NCBI RefSeq assembly: GCF_003287455.1
Contig: NZ_PRLC01000004.1
Coordinates: forward strand, 62,001-126,000
Direction: 5' to 3'
Length of the DNA stretch: 64,000 nt
From: Faecalibacterium hattorii
Lineage (GTDB): Bacteria; Bacillota; Clostridia; Oscillospirales; Ruminococcaceae
Positions within the stretch are counted from its first letter, which is position 1. Each line of letters begins with the position of its first letter. Of the stretch, positions 49,809 to 59,601 are shown in pieces. The translations under genes were made by a program, and so were the position numbers. The notes under the pieces are model-generated. The model was not told the origin of the DNA. It saw nothing but the letters and a program-made list of their open reading frames with translations, and did no database searches.

Positions 49809-51611
49809 TCAGACCTCCATCAGAATGGGGAGGATCATCGGGCTGCGCTTGGTGCGGCGGTAGATATAGCTGCTCAGCGCCTCGCGCACACGGGTCTTGA
49901 CGCTGTTCCAGTCGCGGACGTGTTCGTCCACGCAGCGGTCCAGCGCGTTTTCGACGATGCTCTGGGCACCGTCCATCAGGCTCTCGTTCTCCCGCACATA
50001 GACGAAGCCGCGGCTGACGAGGTCCGGCCCTGCCAGCACCTTGCCGGTCTTGCTGTCCACGGTGGCGACGATGATGACCAGACCATCCTCGGACAGGTGC
50101 TTGCGGTCCCGCAGGACCACATTGCCCACATCGCCGACACCGAGGCCGTCCACCATGACGGCACCGGCGGTGACCGGCTCGCCCAGCTTGATCTCATCCT
50201 TGGTCAGGATGACGTTGGAGCCGTTCTCCGCAATGAGGATGTTGCTGGTGGGGATGCCGAGGCTGGCGGCGGTCAAAGCGTGCTTTTTCAACTGCTTGTA
50301 CTCGCCGTGCACCGGCAGGAAATACTTGGGTCTGGTCAGGGTGAGCATCAGCTTCTGCTCTTCCTGACAGGCGTGGCCCGAAACGTGGACGTCGTACATG
50401 CTCTCGTAGATGACTTCCGCGCCCAGCAGCAGCAGACCGTTGACGATCTTGGTCACGCTCTTCTCGTTGCCGGGGATGGGGTTGGCGGAGATGATGATGA
50501 AGTCACCGGGGCCCACGCGGACCTGACGGTGGCTGCAGGATGCCATGCGGGAGAGGGCGCTCAGCGGCTCGCCCTGACTGCCGGTGGTGATGAGGACCAC
50601 CTGCTCCGGCGGGTACTGGTTCAGCTCTTCCACGCTGATGAGGGTGCCCTCCGGGATGTGCATATAGCCCAGCTCCTGCGCCATGGCCGTGTTGTTGACC
50701 ATGCTGCGGCCGCTGAAGGCCACCTTGCGGCCATCCTCCACCGCCAGATCAATGATCTGCTGGACACGGTAGATGTTGGACGCAAAGGTCGCGATGATGA
50801 TCCGCTTGTTCCGGGCGCGGGCAAACAGGTTCCGCACACCGGCGGCCACCTTCTGCTCGGTGGCGGTAAAGCCGGGGCGCTCCGCATTGGTGGAGTCGCT
50901 CAGCAGGGCCAGCACGCCCTTCTGGCCGTACTCGGAAAGGGTGGTCAGATCGGTGACGCCGCAGGCCAGCGGGGTATAATCGATCTTGAAGTCGCCGGTC
51001 TGGATGATGGTGCCGGCGGGGCTGTCGATGGCAAAGGCCACCGAATCCGGGATGGAGTGGTTCACATGGATGGGTTCCACGGTGAAGCAGCCCAGCTTGA
51101 TCTTCTGCTTCGGGGTGATCTCCACGAACTTGGTCTTGCCCGCAAGGCCGAACTCTTCCAGCTTGTTCCGGATCAGGCCGCAGGTCAGGCGGGTGCCGTA
51201 GATGGGCAGGTCGAACTTCTGCAGCAGATAGGGGATGCTGCCGATGTGGTCCTCATGGCCGTGGGTGATGAGCAGACCCTTGATCTTATCCTTATTCTGC
51301 ACCACGAAGGCGAAGTCCGGGATGACCAGATCCACGCCGTACATGTCGCTGTCCGGGAAGACAAGGCCGCAGTCCACGATGATCATATCGCCGCAGCACT
51401 CGTAAACGGTCATGTTCTTGCCCACTTCACCGAGGCCGCCCAGCGGGTAGATGTGGATGGGCACAGCGGCCTCCTTGGGCTGCTGAGGGCGGCGGGGACG
51501 CCGCTGATAATAAGGCCGGCGGGTGCGGGGCCGCTTTTCGCCGGTGGATTCGCTCGCGTTGTTGTTTCTGCTCTGAGCCATTGCCTGACTCTGTTCTTTT
51601 GCCTGTGCCAT
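49809..51611 (-). CDS. rnj: Ribonuclease J
   Basis: A 600-residue metallo-beta-lactamase/beta-CASP nuclease with 5' exo- and endonuclease activity, central to mRNA decay and rRNA maturation in Firmicutes. A basic, Arg/Pro-rich extension of about 50 residues (RPRTRRPYYQRRPRRPQQP) precedes the core. The zinc site is THGHEDHIGSIP, with NHSIPDS, GTIIQTGDFKID and the beta-CASP SHRQVRVG region downstream. The C-terminal domain is complete. The ATG at 51611 has a strong SD (TTGGAGGTACGA). A long leader precedes it. Confidence 0.96.
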   Translation of the reverse strand: MAQAKEQSQAMAQSRNNNASESTGEKRPRTRRPYYQRRPRRPQQPKEAAVPIHIYPLGGLGEVGKNMTVYECCGDMIIVDCGLVFPDSDMYGVDLVIPDFAFVVQNKDKIKGLLITHGHEDHIGSIPYLLQKFDLPIYGTRLTCGLIRNKLEEFGLAGKTKFVEITPKQKIKLGCFTVEPIHVNHSIPDSVAFAIDSPAGTIIQTGDFKIDYTPLACGVTDLTTLSEYGQKGVLALLSDSTNAERPGFTATEQKVAAGVRNLFARARNKRIIIATFASNIYRVQQIIDLAVEDGRKVAFSGRSMVNNTAMAQELGYMHIPEGTLISVEELNQYPPEQVVLITTGSQGEPLSALSRMASCSHRQVRVGPGDFIIISANPIPGNEKSVTKIVNGLLLLGAEVIYESMYDVHVSGHACQEEQKLMLTLTRPKYFLPVHGEYKQLKKHALTAASLGIPTSNILIAENGSNVILTKDEIKLGEPVTAGAVMVDGLGVGDVGNVVLRDRKHLSEDGLVIIVATVDSKTGKVLAGPDLVSRGFVYVRENESLMDGAQSIVENALDRCVDEHVRDWNSVKTRVREALSSYIYRRTKRSPMILPILMEV

Positions 51612-51873
51612 TCGTACCTCCAAAAAATCAATCACAAAACGCAGGCACGCCCATTTTTCCGGGCGGCCTGTCCTGTTGAAGAAGCGGGCTAGCTCAGCCG
51701 CCTCCATCGAAACCATCGTATAGAATTCAGCATTCCAGCGTGTTTTTCACACTGCCGGGTCGGTGCTGCAAAGCCTTGTGCAGCCAGTCAGTCCATCTGT
51801 TCGATGCGACCGCGGCGCGGCTGTGCAGCCACCTGAGCGCACCCCTCCGGCGCGCCCCTATACGCATTTTGTT
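51612..51873 (-). promoter_or_regulatory. Long GC-rich 5' leader of the RNase J gene
   Basis: About 260 bases of transcribed leader lie between the promoter and the ATG. It begins with self-complementary GC blocks (GGCGCGCC, GCCGCGCCGCGG, GGCTGCACAGCC). An in-frame ATG at 51716 lacks an SD. No protein gene or recognised RNA family is seen. Confidence 0.45.
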
Positions 51874-51879
51874 ACAAAC

Positions 51880-51908
51880 AGTATAGTATTTCTCACCCTT
51901 TTTGTCAA
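51880..51908 (-). promoter_or_regulatory. Promoter of rnj-gdpP-glf
   Basis: Consensus TTGACA (51908-51903), 17 bases, TATACT (51885-51880). Confidence 0.85.
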
Positions 51909-51951
51909 TTCCAAGGTTGGGCTGTGCCGGGCCGAATTATGCGTGTCCCTC

Positions 51952-51981
51952 TTGACAGAAACGGAAAAACAGTTCTAAATA
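51952..51981 (+). promoter_or_regulatory. Promoter of rnhA
   Basis: TTGACA (51952-51957), 18 bases, TAAATA (51976-51981), divergent from the rnj promoter; the ATG is 28 bases downstream. Confidence 0.7.
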
Positions 51982-52008
51982 GAGGTATCACACATTCAGG
52001 AGAAGCCC

Positions 52009-52473
52009 ATGAAACAAGTTGAAGTTTATACCGACGGCGCATGCAGCGGCAACCCCGGCCCCGGCGGCTGGGGCGCGGTGCTGCGCTACCGCTTTCACGG
52101 CAAGGTCTACGAAAAGGAGCTTTCCGGCGGGGACGATTCCACCACCAACAACCGCATGGAGCTGACGGCCTTCATCGAAGCGCTGCGCCAGCTCAAGGAG
52201 CCCTGCGAAGTCCGCCTTTGCTCGGACAGCCAGTATGTCATCAACGGGCTGGAGAAGGGCTGGGCGAAAGGGTGGAAGCGCCGGGGCTGGAAAAAATCCG
52301 ATGGCTCCCCTGCCCTGAACCCCGACCTGTGGGAACAGGCGCTGGAGCAGGAAGCCCGCCACAAGATCACCTACGTCTGGGTCAAGGGCCACGCCGGCCA
52401 CCCGGAGAATGAGCGCTGCGACCAACTGGCCGTGGCCCAGAGCCAAGCACACGGAGGGAGACAAGGACGATGA
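52009..52473 (+). CDS. rnhA: Ribonuclease HI
   Basis: A 154-residue enzyme cutting the RNA strand of RNA-DNA hybrids. The catalytic carboxylates are visible: the Asp in [16 protein letters not shown], Glu in [10 protein letters not shown], Asp in [10 protein letters not shown] and Asp in NERCDQLA; the His loop GHAGHPENE is present. It is close to the E. coli RnhA length and has the basic-protrusion helix ([14 protein letters not shown]). SD AGGAG. The downstream gene overlaps its stop by four bases. Confidence 0.97.
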   Translation: MKQVEVYTDGACSGNPGPGGWGAVLRYRFHGKVYEKELSGGDDSTTNNRMELTAFIEALRQLKEPCEVRLCSDSQYVINGLEKGWAKGWKRRGWKKSDGSPALNPDLWEQALEQEARHKITYVWVKGHAGHPENERCDQLAVAQSQAHGGRQGR

Positions 52474-52994
52474 GCGACACATTTTTGCCCGGAAACGGGT
52501 TCGATACCTACGAAGAGCAGGATAAAGTCTTGGTGGGCCTCGGCAGTGGCAGAGGCTGCCGGGCAGCGGTCCGCATTTTGCAGCAGCAGGGGTTCGCCGT
52601 CGCGGGCGCAGTGGTCCGCCTTTCCGCCGAGGACGACACCGTTGCCGCCGCGAAGGAGGCCGCCAAGGCCCTCGGCATCCAGTGCATCACCCTGAACGCC
52701 TCCGAGCTGGCAAGCCATCTGGCCGAGGAGGCTGTCCCCTCCGACCTGCGCTTCCCCGCCCTGCTGGCGGCGGCAGACCGGCTGGGCATCCAGTACATCG
52801 CCACCGGCCACCACGCGCGGGTGGAGACGGATGCAGAGGGCGTGAGCCGCATCTGCCCCGCCGCCGACCCGGCCAGCGACGAGAGCGCCGCGCTTGCCGC
52901 TCTGCCGCAGGAGACGCTGGCCCGGCTGATCTTACCGCTGGGCGAGTTTTCCCCCGAAGAACTGGACGATCTGGCAGAAGAGCTCAAGTTCTGA
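52470..52994 (+). CDS. Degenerate MnmA-like protein lacking the active site
   Basis: A 174-residue protein that aligns by eye with the N-terminal domain of the tRNA 2-thiouridylase MnmA: DKVLVGL at the PP-loop strand, [14 protein letters not shown], then [27 protein letters not shown] and [18 protein letters not shown]. The SGGxDS PP-loop is replaced by GSGRGC (residues 25-30), the segment carrying TPNPxxxCN and its catalytic Cys is absent, and the protein stops before the second Cys and the tRNA-binding domain. Thiolation is therefore not expected. The reading frame is intact, overlaps rnhA by ATGA, and has an SD-like AAGGA, so it is probably expressed. Confidence 0.75.
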   Translation: MSDTFLPGNGFDTYEEQDKVLVGLGSGRGCRAAVRILQQQGFAVAGAVVRLSAEDDTVAAAKEAAKALGIQCITLNASELASHLAEEAVPSDLRFPALLAAADRLGIQYIATGHHARVETDAEGVSRICPAADPASDESAALAALPQETLARLILPLGEFSPEELDDLAEELKF

Positions 52995-53019
52995 GTTCTG
53001 CACTTCCCTGAACGACGCA

Positions 53020-53062
53020 AAAGAGGCCCTGAACCGTTTGGTTCAGAGCCTCTTATTTTTTA
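53020..53062. terminator. Bidirectional terminator between the MnmA-like gene and mgsA
   Basis: AAGAGGC-C-CTGAACC (53021-53035) pairs with GGTTCAG-A-GCCTCTT (53040-53054), followed by ATTTTTT. Confidence 0.88.
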
Positions 53063-53066
53063 TCTC

Positions 53067-53474
53067 TCAGCCATTCTGGGGATGGACGATATCGCGCCAA
53101 TCGAGGTCGCCGCGCTCCAAGCCGTGAATGAGCACTTCGGCGGTGGCGATGTTGGTGGCCAGCGGGATGTTGTGGACATCGCACAGGCGCAGCAGGGTCA
53201 TTTCGTTGGGTTCACTGGGCTTGGCGTTGATGGGGTCGCGGAAGAACAGCAGCAGATCGACCTCGTTGCAGGCGATGCGGGACGCGATCTGCTGGTCGCC
53301 GCCCTGAACGCCCGCGAGGAAGCGCTGGACCTGTAAGCCCGTCGCCTCCGCGATCATCTTGCCGGTCGTACCGGTGGCCACCAATTTATGCTGGCTCAAA
53401 ATCCGGCAGTACGCCGTACAGAACTGTACCATCAGCTCTTTTTTGGAGTCATGCGCAATCAGTGCAATCGTCAT
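53067..53474 (-). CDS. mgsA: Methylglyoxal synthase
   Basis: A 135-residue enzyme converting dihydroxyacetone phosphate to methylglyoxal and phosphate, a bypass of lower glycolysis under phosphate shortage or sugar excess. Catalytic residues fall in [11 protein letters not shown] (D60) and [11 protein letters not shown] (D80); the phosphate-binding ATGTTGKMI is intact. SD GAGAGG. It stands alone between two hairpin structures, with its own promoter. Confidence 0.96.
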   Translation of the reverse strand: MTIALIAHDSKKELMVQFCTAYCRILSQHKLVATGTTGKMIAEATGLQVQRFLAGVQGGDQQIASRIACNEVDLLLFFRDPINAKPSEPNEMTLLRLCDVHNIPLATNIATAEVLIHGLERGDLDWRDIVHPQNG

Positions 53475-53530
53475 CGGTCAACCTCTCCTTTGCTTTCCCC
53501 TGTGCCGGGCCCAATTTCCTTGCATATATC

Positions 53531-53559
53531 ATAGTATCACAATTCCTTGTTTTTTACAA
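53531..53559 (-). promoter_or_regulatory. Promoter of mgsA
   Basis: TTGTAA (53559-53554), 17 bases, TACTAT (53536-53531). It touches the repeat-hairpin region at the end of the mrdA operon. Confidence 0.5.
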
Positions 53560-53561
53560 CA

Positions 53562-53589
53562 GGTTTTTGGACAAAAACCATGGTTTTTT
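53562..53589. terminator. Mutually exclusive hairpins at the end of the mreB-mrdA operon
   Basis: Three adjacent arms, GGTTTTTG (53562-53569), CAAAAACCA (53572-53580) and TGGTTTTTT (53581-53589); the middle arm can pair with either neighbour. The palindrome AAAAACCATGGTTTTT has a T-run on both strands and is the only terminator-like structure after mrdA. Confidence 0.5.
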
Positions 53590-53666
53590 CGGGATATTCT
53601 CCAATTTCCCCTGAAAGATGCGAATTATCGTCCCTCACCTTTTGCATTTGCTGCATCGCGAAGGGT

Positions 53667-55859
53667 TCATTCGTCGGTATTTCCGGCGGCGGCAGCGGCT
53701 GCGGCCGGGTCCACCGCAGGGTCGGCGGCCGTCCCGTTGTCCGTTGCTGCGTCATCCGCGGCCGTTTCGGGCTGAGCCAGCGCATCGGAAACGGTATCAT
53801 CCACGGTGAGGGTGCCGTCCTTCATGGCGTAGTAGGCATTGAAGATATCCGCCACGAGCTGACCGGTGCGGGCACCCGCGCCGCCGTACTCCACCACGAT
53901 GCCGATGGCGATCTCCGGGTCTTCCGCCGGGCCGTAGGCGATCATGGCGGCGTTGGTGTAGTGCTTATAGGTGCTGCCGACGTAATAACCCTCGCTGCGC
54001 TGGGGGCTGCCGGTCTTGCACGCGATGGTGTAGGGGTAAGCTGCCAGCGCCGGGATGGTCTGGGCCACGCCCTTCATACCTTCCCGGACCAGGTCAAAGG
54101 TCTCCCCCTTGTCCTCGACGACATCCATGACCTCCGGCTGCGTCTCTTCGAGGGTCTCGCCGGTGTTGGAGTCGAGGATGGCCTTGACGAAGTGGGTGCG
54201 GTAGCGGGTGCCCCGGTTGGCCAGCGTCGCGGCATAGGTCGCCAACTGGATGGGAGTGACGGCGGTGTTGCCCTGACCGATGGCGGCTTGGATATCCAGC
54301 GATTCGGTGTAGTTGGAGTCGTTCTTGGTGGTCAGGTGGCCCAGCGCCTCGCTGACCTCTACACCGGTGCGCTGGCCGAGACCCAGCTTGTAGGCGTAGG
54401 CATCGTAGACGTCGCTGGTCAGGCGGCGGCCCACATCGTAGAAGAAGATGTTGCAGCTCCACTTGATCGCGTTGATCACATCGATGGGGCCGTTGCCGTG
54501 GCCGTGCTGGGCGCAGCGGGGACGGTAATCCTTATAATAAGTGTAGACGCGGGTGCAGTTGACGGTGGAATTCCGGTTCAGCAGCCCGGTGTCCAGCCCC
54601 GCCACGGCAACGCTGGGCTTATAGGTGGAGCCGGGGGTGTACAGGCCCTGCAGCGCCCGGTTGAACAGGGGCATATTCTCGTCGGCGCTGTACTCGCTGT
54701 ACTGGGCGGCATAGAGGTTCTGGTCAAAGCTGGGGTAGTTGGACGCCGCCAGCACGCCGCCGGTCTTTACGTCGATGACGACCACCGCGCCCGCGTTGGC
54801 CTGTTTGCTGTCCGCGTAGGTGTTTTTGATCCATTCCACATTCTTCGCCAGCGCCTGATCGACGGCCTTCTGGAACTCGCTGTCGATGGTGAGCTGGACC
54901 GTATGACCCGGCTCCGGCACGGTGGTGAGGGCCGTGTTCACAATGACGCCGTCCGAATTGCGGGTGATGGTCTCCACGCCGTCCTTGCCCCGCAGCTCGT
55001 CCTCATAGGCAGATTCCAAGCCGGAAATGCCGATGATGTCGTTCATGTTGTAGCCTTTTTCCTTGAGCGGGTAGGTCACCTGACCGTTCTCGTCGGTCAC
55101 CTTCCACTTTTCGGCGGTGATCTTGCCCACCCGGCCCAGCACATGCGGCAGGACGGTGCCCTGCTCGTAGCTGCGGGTGCTGGTCTCCACGATCTCCACA
55201 CCCGGCAGGGAGAGGCTGTTTTCCTTGATGGTAGCCACGGTGGCCTCGCTGACGTTTTCCGCCATGACAAAGTTGTTCACGTTGGAAAACGCCTGAAGCT
55301 GCATCTCATAGTGGATGCCGCTCAGCACCCGCTGCCAGTAGAGGGAGAAATCGGCGAGGTCGTAGTCCTCCACCAGCTTTTCCATCACATCGTCGGCGGT
55401 GGCATACTGCTGCAAGCCGAGGTTGTCTTTCATGGCGGCAAGGGCCTTCTGCTCCGCAGCGTTGTCGCTGGCCGCAGTGAACTCATAGTGGCCCGCCGCA
55501 TCCGGCTGGCCGATGAGGAGGCTATCGTTCCAGCTCTCGCCGTTCTTGCCCAGCAGCCCCACGATCTTCTGGAGCATGGTGTCGAGGTCTTCGTCCCCCA
55601 TCAGCAGCTTGTTGAGCACCACGCTATAGCCCGTGGTGCTGGAGGCGATCCGCTCGCCCTTGCTGTCCACGATGTCGCCGCGGGCGGCAGTGACGGTGAA
55701 TTTATAATCGGTGGTGTTGGTGGCCTGCGCCGTGAAGCTGTCGCCATTGACCAGTTGTAAAAAGATCAGCCGGAACCCATACAGTCCGATGATCACGGCG
55801 GCGGCGGCAATGAGGAGCATCATCCGCCGCACAGCCGTTTTGCGTTCGTCTTGGTTCAT
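53667..55859 (-). CDS. mrdA: Penicillin-binding protein 2 (elongasome transpeptidase)
   Basis: A 730-residue class B PBP. One N-terminal membrane helix (about residues 11-33) precedes the pedestal domain and the transpeptidase domain. The catalytic Ser motif is in YTPGSTYKPSVAV (S-x-x-K), the second motif is the SCN of KWSCNIFFYD, and the third is CKTGSPQR (KTG). An Asp/Thr/Ala-rich tail of about 45 residues follows. SD GGAGAACGG. It is the last gene of the mreB-mreC-mreD-mrdA operon and cross-links side-wall peptidoglycan with RodA, which is not in the window. Confidence 0.95.
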   Translation of the reverse strand: MNQDERKTAVRRMMLLIAAAAVIIGLYGFRLIFLQLVNGDSFTAQATNTTDYKFTVTAARGDIVDSKGERIASSTTGYSVVLNKLLMGDEDLDTMLQKIVGLLGKNGESWNDSLLIGQPDAAGHYEFTAASDNAAEQKALAAMKDNLGLQQYATADDVMEKLVEDYDLADFSLYWQRVLSGIHYEMQLQAFSNVNNFVMAENVSEATVATIKENSLSLPGVEIVETSTRSYEQGTVLPHVLGRVGKITAEKWKVTDENGQVTYPLKEKGYNMNDIIGISGLESAYEDELRGKDGVETITRNSDGVIVNTALTTVPEPGHTVQLTIDSEFQKAVDQALAKNVEWIKNTYADSKQANAGAVVVIDVKTGGVLAASNYPSFDQNLYAAQYSEYSADENMPLFNRALQGLYTPGSTYKPSVAVAGLDTGLLNRNSTVNCTRVYTYYKDYRPRCAQHGHGNGPIDVINAIKWSCNIFFYDVGRRLTSDVYDAYAYKLGLGQRTGVEVSEALGHLTTKNDSNYTESLDIQAAIGQGNTAVTPIQLATYAATLANRGTRYRTHFVKAILDSNTGETLEETQPEVMDVVEDKGETFDLVREGMKGVAQTIPALAAYPYTIACKTGSPQRSEGYYVGSTYKHYTNAAMIAYGPAEDPEIAIGIVVEYGGAGARTGQLVADIFNAYYAMKDGTLTVDDTVSDALAQPETAADDAATDNGTAADPAVDPAAAAAAAGNTDE

Positions 55860-55884
55860 CCGTTCTCCTTTTGGCGCAGCCGGT

Positions 55885-56418
55885 TCAGACTATGCCGTTG
55901 TCGATCTTGAATTCCGCATGGATGCGGCGCACACACCCGAACACCAGCGCACAGACCGGGATGGTGAACACCGCCGTGGGCAGCACGAACCACAGATACC
56001 GCTCCACAGCCCCGCTGTAGCCGGGCATGTAGTAGAAGAACAGCCAGTCCAGCGAGAGCACCAGCAGACTTGCCCCCAGCGCCAGCAGGACGAAGTTCGC
56101 GGCGGAGGCTTTGAAGTAAAGCTGCACCACCGCCGAGAGCAGAAAGCAGAGCACCAGCAGCTCAAAGGCCAGCATCCCCACCGTGCGGCCGGCGGTATAA
56201 TCCCACATCAGGCCGCAGACCGCGCCGAAGATGCCCCCGGCGAACTCGTCCTCTTCCACCGCGACGGCCAGCGCCAGCGGCAGCAGCCAGAGCGGCTTTG
56301 CGTCGCCCAGTTGGAACAGGCCCGGCGTGGTCTGCAAAACCGTGCACAGCAGCATCAGCAGCGTATAGCAGACCCATTTGATGATCTGGCTGCGGCTGCG
56401 CTTGCGGCGTGATTCCAT
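55885..56418 (-). CDS. mreD: Rod shape-determining protein MreD
   Basis: A 177-residue membrane protein with five to six hydrophobic segments and little else conserved, as usual for MreD. It is assigned by size, topology, the start (IIKWVCYTLLMLLCTVLQTTPGLF) and its place between mreC and mrdA. It is part of the elongasome with MreB, MreC and PBP2. SD GAGGAGG overlaps the end of mreC. Confidence 0.92.
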   Translation of the reverse strand: MESRRKRSRSQIIKWVCYTLLMLLCTVLQTTPGLFQLGDAKPLWLLPLALAVAVEEDEFAGGIFGAVCGLMWDYTAGRTVGMLAFELLVLCFLLSAVVQLYFKASAANFVLLALGASLLVLSLDWLFFYYMPGYSGAVERYLWFVLPTAVFTIPVCALVFGCVRRIHAEFKIDNGIV

Positions 56419-56430
56419 GGCAGGGCCTCC

Positions 56431-57261
56431 TCAGAAATTGGTAATGATGAATGCGTGGCGCACCGTGCGCGGGTCGGTGCCCGGCGTGATGACCGCGATG
56501 GACGATTTGCCGCTGACTTCCGGCACGACCTCCTTGACCACGCCCACCAGCACATCCGCTGGGAAGACCCCGCCGAGGCCGGTGGTGATGACCTGATCGC
56601 TCTTCTGGGTCAGGGTGTTGCGGTTCAGGTTGGTCAGCACACACGCGCCGTCCGCCGCGTAGTCGGCGTTGCCGGTGATGATGCCGTTATCCCGCGTGCG
56701 GGAAACGACGCCGGCGGCGTTGAAGTTCGGGTGCAGAATGGTCATCACCTTGCAGCTCGTAGCTTCCACTTCCACCACCATGCCCAGCAGGTAGCCCTCG
56801 TCGCTGACGACGGTATCGTTCACTTCGATGCCGTCCACCGAGCCCTGATCCAGCGTGAAGCCGTAGAAGGGATCCAGCGGGTCGCGGCCGATGACGAAGG
56901 CCGAGGTGCAGCTCATCTCCGGGCGGCTGCTCTGGATGTTGGCCAGTGCCTTATAGGCCTCGTTTTCGGCCTTGATGCGGTCGTAATCCACCATCTGCCT
57001 GCGCAGCTCGGCGTTTTCCTCGGTGAGCTGCTGGTTTTCGGCGATGATGTTGTCGATGTTGGTGTACTTCTCCCACAGGGAGGAGACGCCGCTGCTGACC
57101 ATGGCCGCCGCCTTCTGGAACGGGGCCACAGCCACGCTCAGCAGTTCCTGCGGGGCGGCGGTCAGGCGGTCGTTCGCGCCCGCGTAGGCCATGATGCCCA
57201 CCAGAAACACCGCGATGCCGATGAGGATCTTAAATTTCCATGTGTCGAAAAAATCTTTCAA
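56431..57261 (-). CDS. mreC: Rod shape-determining protein MreC
   Basis: A 276-residue protein: one membrane helix (about residues 12-30, FKILIGIAVFLVGIMAYAG), a coiled coil (NIIAENQQLTEENAELRRQMVDYDRIKAENEAY region), then the beta-rich periplasmic-side domain (DGIEVNDTVVSDEGYLLGMVVEV). It links the MreB filament to PBP2. The start is a TTG at 57261, eight bases after GGAGG; an upstream ATG at 57312 has no SD and lies seven bases from the mreB stop. Confidence 0.94.
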   Translation of the reverse strand: MKDFFDTWKFKILIGIAVFLVGIMAYAGANDRLTAAPQELLSVAVAPFQKAAAMVSSGVSSLWEKYTNIDNIIAENQQLTEENAELRRQMVDYDRIKAENEAYKALANIQSSRPEMSCTSAFVIGRDPLDPFYGFTLDQGSVDGIEVNDTVVSDEGYLLGMVVEVEATSCKVMTILHPNFNAAGVVSRTRDNGIITGNADYAADGACVLTNLNRNTLTQKSDQVITTGLGGVFPADVLVGVVKEVVPEVSGKSSIAVITPGTDPRTVRHAFIITNF

Positions 57262-57318
57262 GGGAAGTTCCTCCGGTTGCAAAAAAGCGCGGACAGCCAG
57301 AGCCATCCGCACTCTCCG

Positions 57319-58341
<1,023 letters not shown>

Positions 58342-58430
58342 AATGAAGCTCTCCTTCGTATTTCCGGTCTATTCCAAAACGCATGGCGGCGCAAACCCAT
58401 TCGCCGCCCATCGCAGAATAACACGACTAT

Positions 58431-58459
58431 ATTATAGCCGCAAGCAGAGGTTTTCTCAA
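58431..58459 (-). promoter_or_regulatory. Promoter of the mreB operon
   Basis: TTGAGA (58459-58454), 17 bases, TATAAT (58436-58431), between maf and mreB; the leader is about 85 bases. Confidence 0.8.
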
Positions 58460-58511
58460 GCGTTTTAACAAGTTTTCCCGGATTTTTTCATAATTCTCCG
58501 CGCCAAGCCGC

Positions 58512-59063
58512 TCAAAATTGTTGAAGCAGCCGGATGGTGCGGCTGACGGGCAGCCCCATGATGGTGTAATAGTCGCCCTCGATGGCGTCCAGCCAGAGCG
58601 CTGCGCGGCCTTGGATGGCGTAGGCACCGGCCTTGTCGTAAGGCTCCTCGGTGGCGGCGTAGCGGTCGATCTCCGCTTCCGGGATGGGGAAAAATTTCAC
58701 GCGGCAGGTATCCACGAAGCTTTCGGTCCGCTCCCCGTCCGAGATGCAGACGCCGGTGTGGACCTCATGGGTCGCGCCGGACAGGGCCCGGAGCATCCGC
58801 TTGGCATCGGCGGGGCTGTGGGGCTTGCCGAAGACCTCGCCGTTCACGTCCACCACCGTGTCGCAGCCGATGACCACTGCCCCGGGGTGCTGGGCCGAAA
58901 CGGCCAAACATTTGCCCCGCGCCAGCTCTTCCACCAGCCGTGCCGGGGTGGGGGCCGTGACGGCGCTCTCGTCAAAATCGCTGACGCAGACCGAGAAATC
59001 GGAGGTGTATAAGCTCAGCAGCTCCCGCCGCCGGGGGCTGCCGGATGCTAGAATAAGATCCAT
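58512..59063 (-). CDS. maf: Maf-family nucleotide pyrophosphatase
   Basis: A 183-residue house-cleaning enzyme hydrolysing dTTP, UTP or modified nucleotides. The N-terminal LILASGSPRRRELL signature is present, with SDFDES, GCDTVVDVNGEVFGKP and the EPYDKAGAYAIQG motif. The ATG at 59063 has SD GGGGAGGTAACG and lies two bases after the dut stop, so the two nucleotide-sanitising genes are coupled. maf next to mreB is a common Firmicutes order. Confidence 0.94.
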   Translation of the reverse strand: MDLILASGSPRRRELLSLYTSDFSVCVSDFDESAVTAPTPARLVEELARGKCLAVSAQHPGAVVIGCDTVVDVNGEVFGKPHSPADAKRMLRALSGATHEVHTGVCISDGERTESFVDTCRVKFFPIPEAEIDRYAATEEPYDKAGAYAIQGRAALWLDAIEGDYYTIMGLPVSRTIRLLQQF

Positions 59064-59065
59064 CG

Positions 59066-59512
59066 TTACCTCCCCGTCGAGCCGAAGCCGCCCTCGCCCC
59101 TCTGGGTATCGCCCAGCTCTTCCACCTGTGCAAAGGCAGCGGTGTAGACCGGCGCGATGCAGAGCTGAGCCACCCGCTCGCCGGGCTGGATGGTATAGGC
59201 TTCCTGCCCCAGATTGACCATGGGCACCTTCAGTTCGCCGCGGTAGTCGCTGTCCACCACGCCGACGCCGTTGGCCATGCAGAGGCCGTGCTTGATGGAA
59301 AGGCCGCTGCGGGCATAGACCAGCGCGACGCAGTAAGCCCCCGGCAGCTCGATGGCAAGGCCGGTGGGCACCAGCACCCGCTGCATGGGCTGGACCGTCA
59401 GCGGCGCATCCAGCACCGCACACAGGTCGGCCGCAGCGGCACCCGCCGTCGCGTAAGCGGGCACCTTTGCCCGCGCATCCAGCACTTTATAGTTTACGGT
59501 GATATCTTCCAT
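59066..59512 (-). CDS. dut: dUTP diphosphatase
   Basis: A 148-residue trimeric dUTPase. All five family motifs are visible: TAGAAAADLCAV (I), YARSGLSIKHG (II), GVVDSDYRGELKV (III), PGERVAQLCIAPV (IV) and the C-terminal RGEGGFGSTGR (V). It removes dUTP and supplies dUMP. The ATG at 59512 follows GGAGTGGAG; the longer upstream frame crosses a repeat and lacks an SD. Confidence 0.96.
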   Translation of the reverse strand: MEDITVNYKVLDARAKVPAYATAGAAAADLCAVLDAPLTVQPMQRVLVPTGLAIELPGAYCVALVYARSGLSIKHGLCMANGVGVVDSDYRGELKVPMVNLGQEAYTIQPGERVAQLCIAPVYTAAFAQVEELGDTQRGEGGFGSTGR

Positions 59513-59601
59513 TCTATTCTCCACTCCTGCCTCCCCGCTTTCGCGGAGCCCGGCATTTTTTGAAAAATAATTTTTGATTCGTCTCATTCGAACGGACCCG
59601 A

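Noticed and set aside
51611-51716. Upstream in-frame ATG extending RNase J by 35 residues
   Set aside because: It has no SD, while the ATG at 51611 has a near-perfect one.
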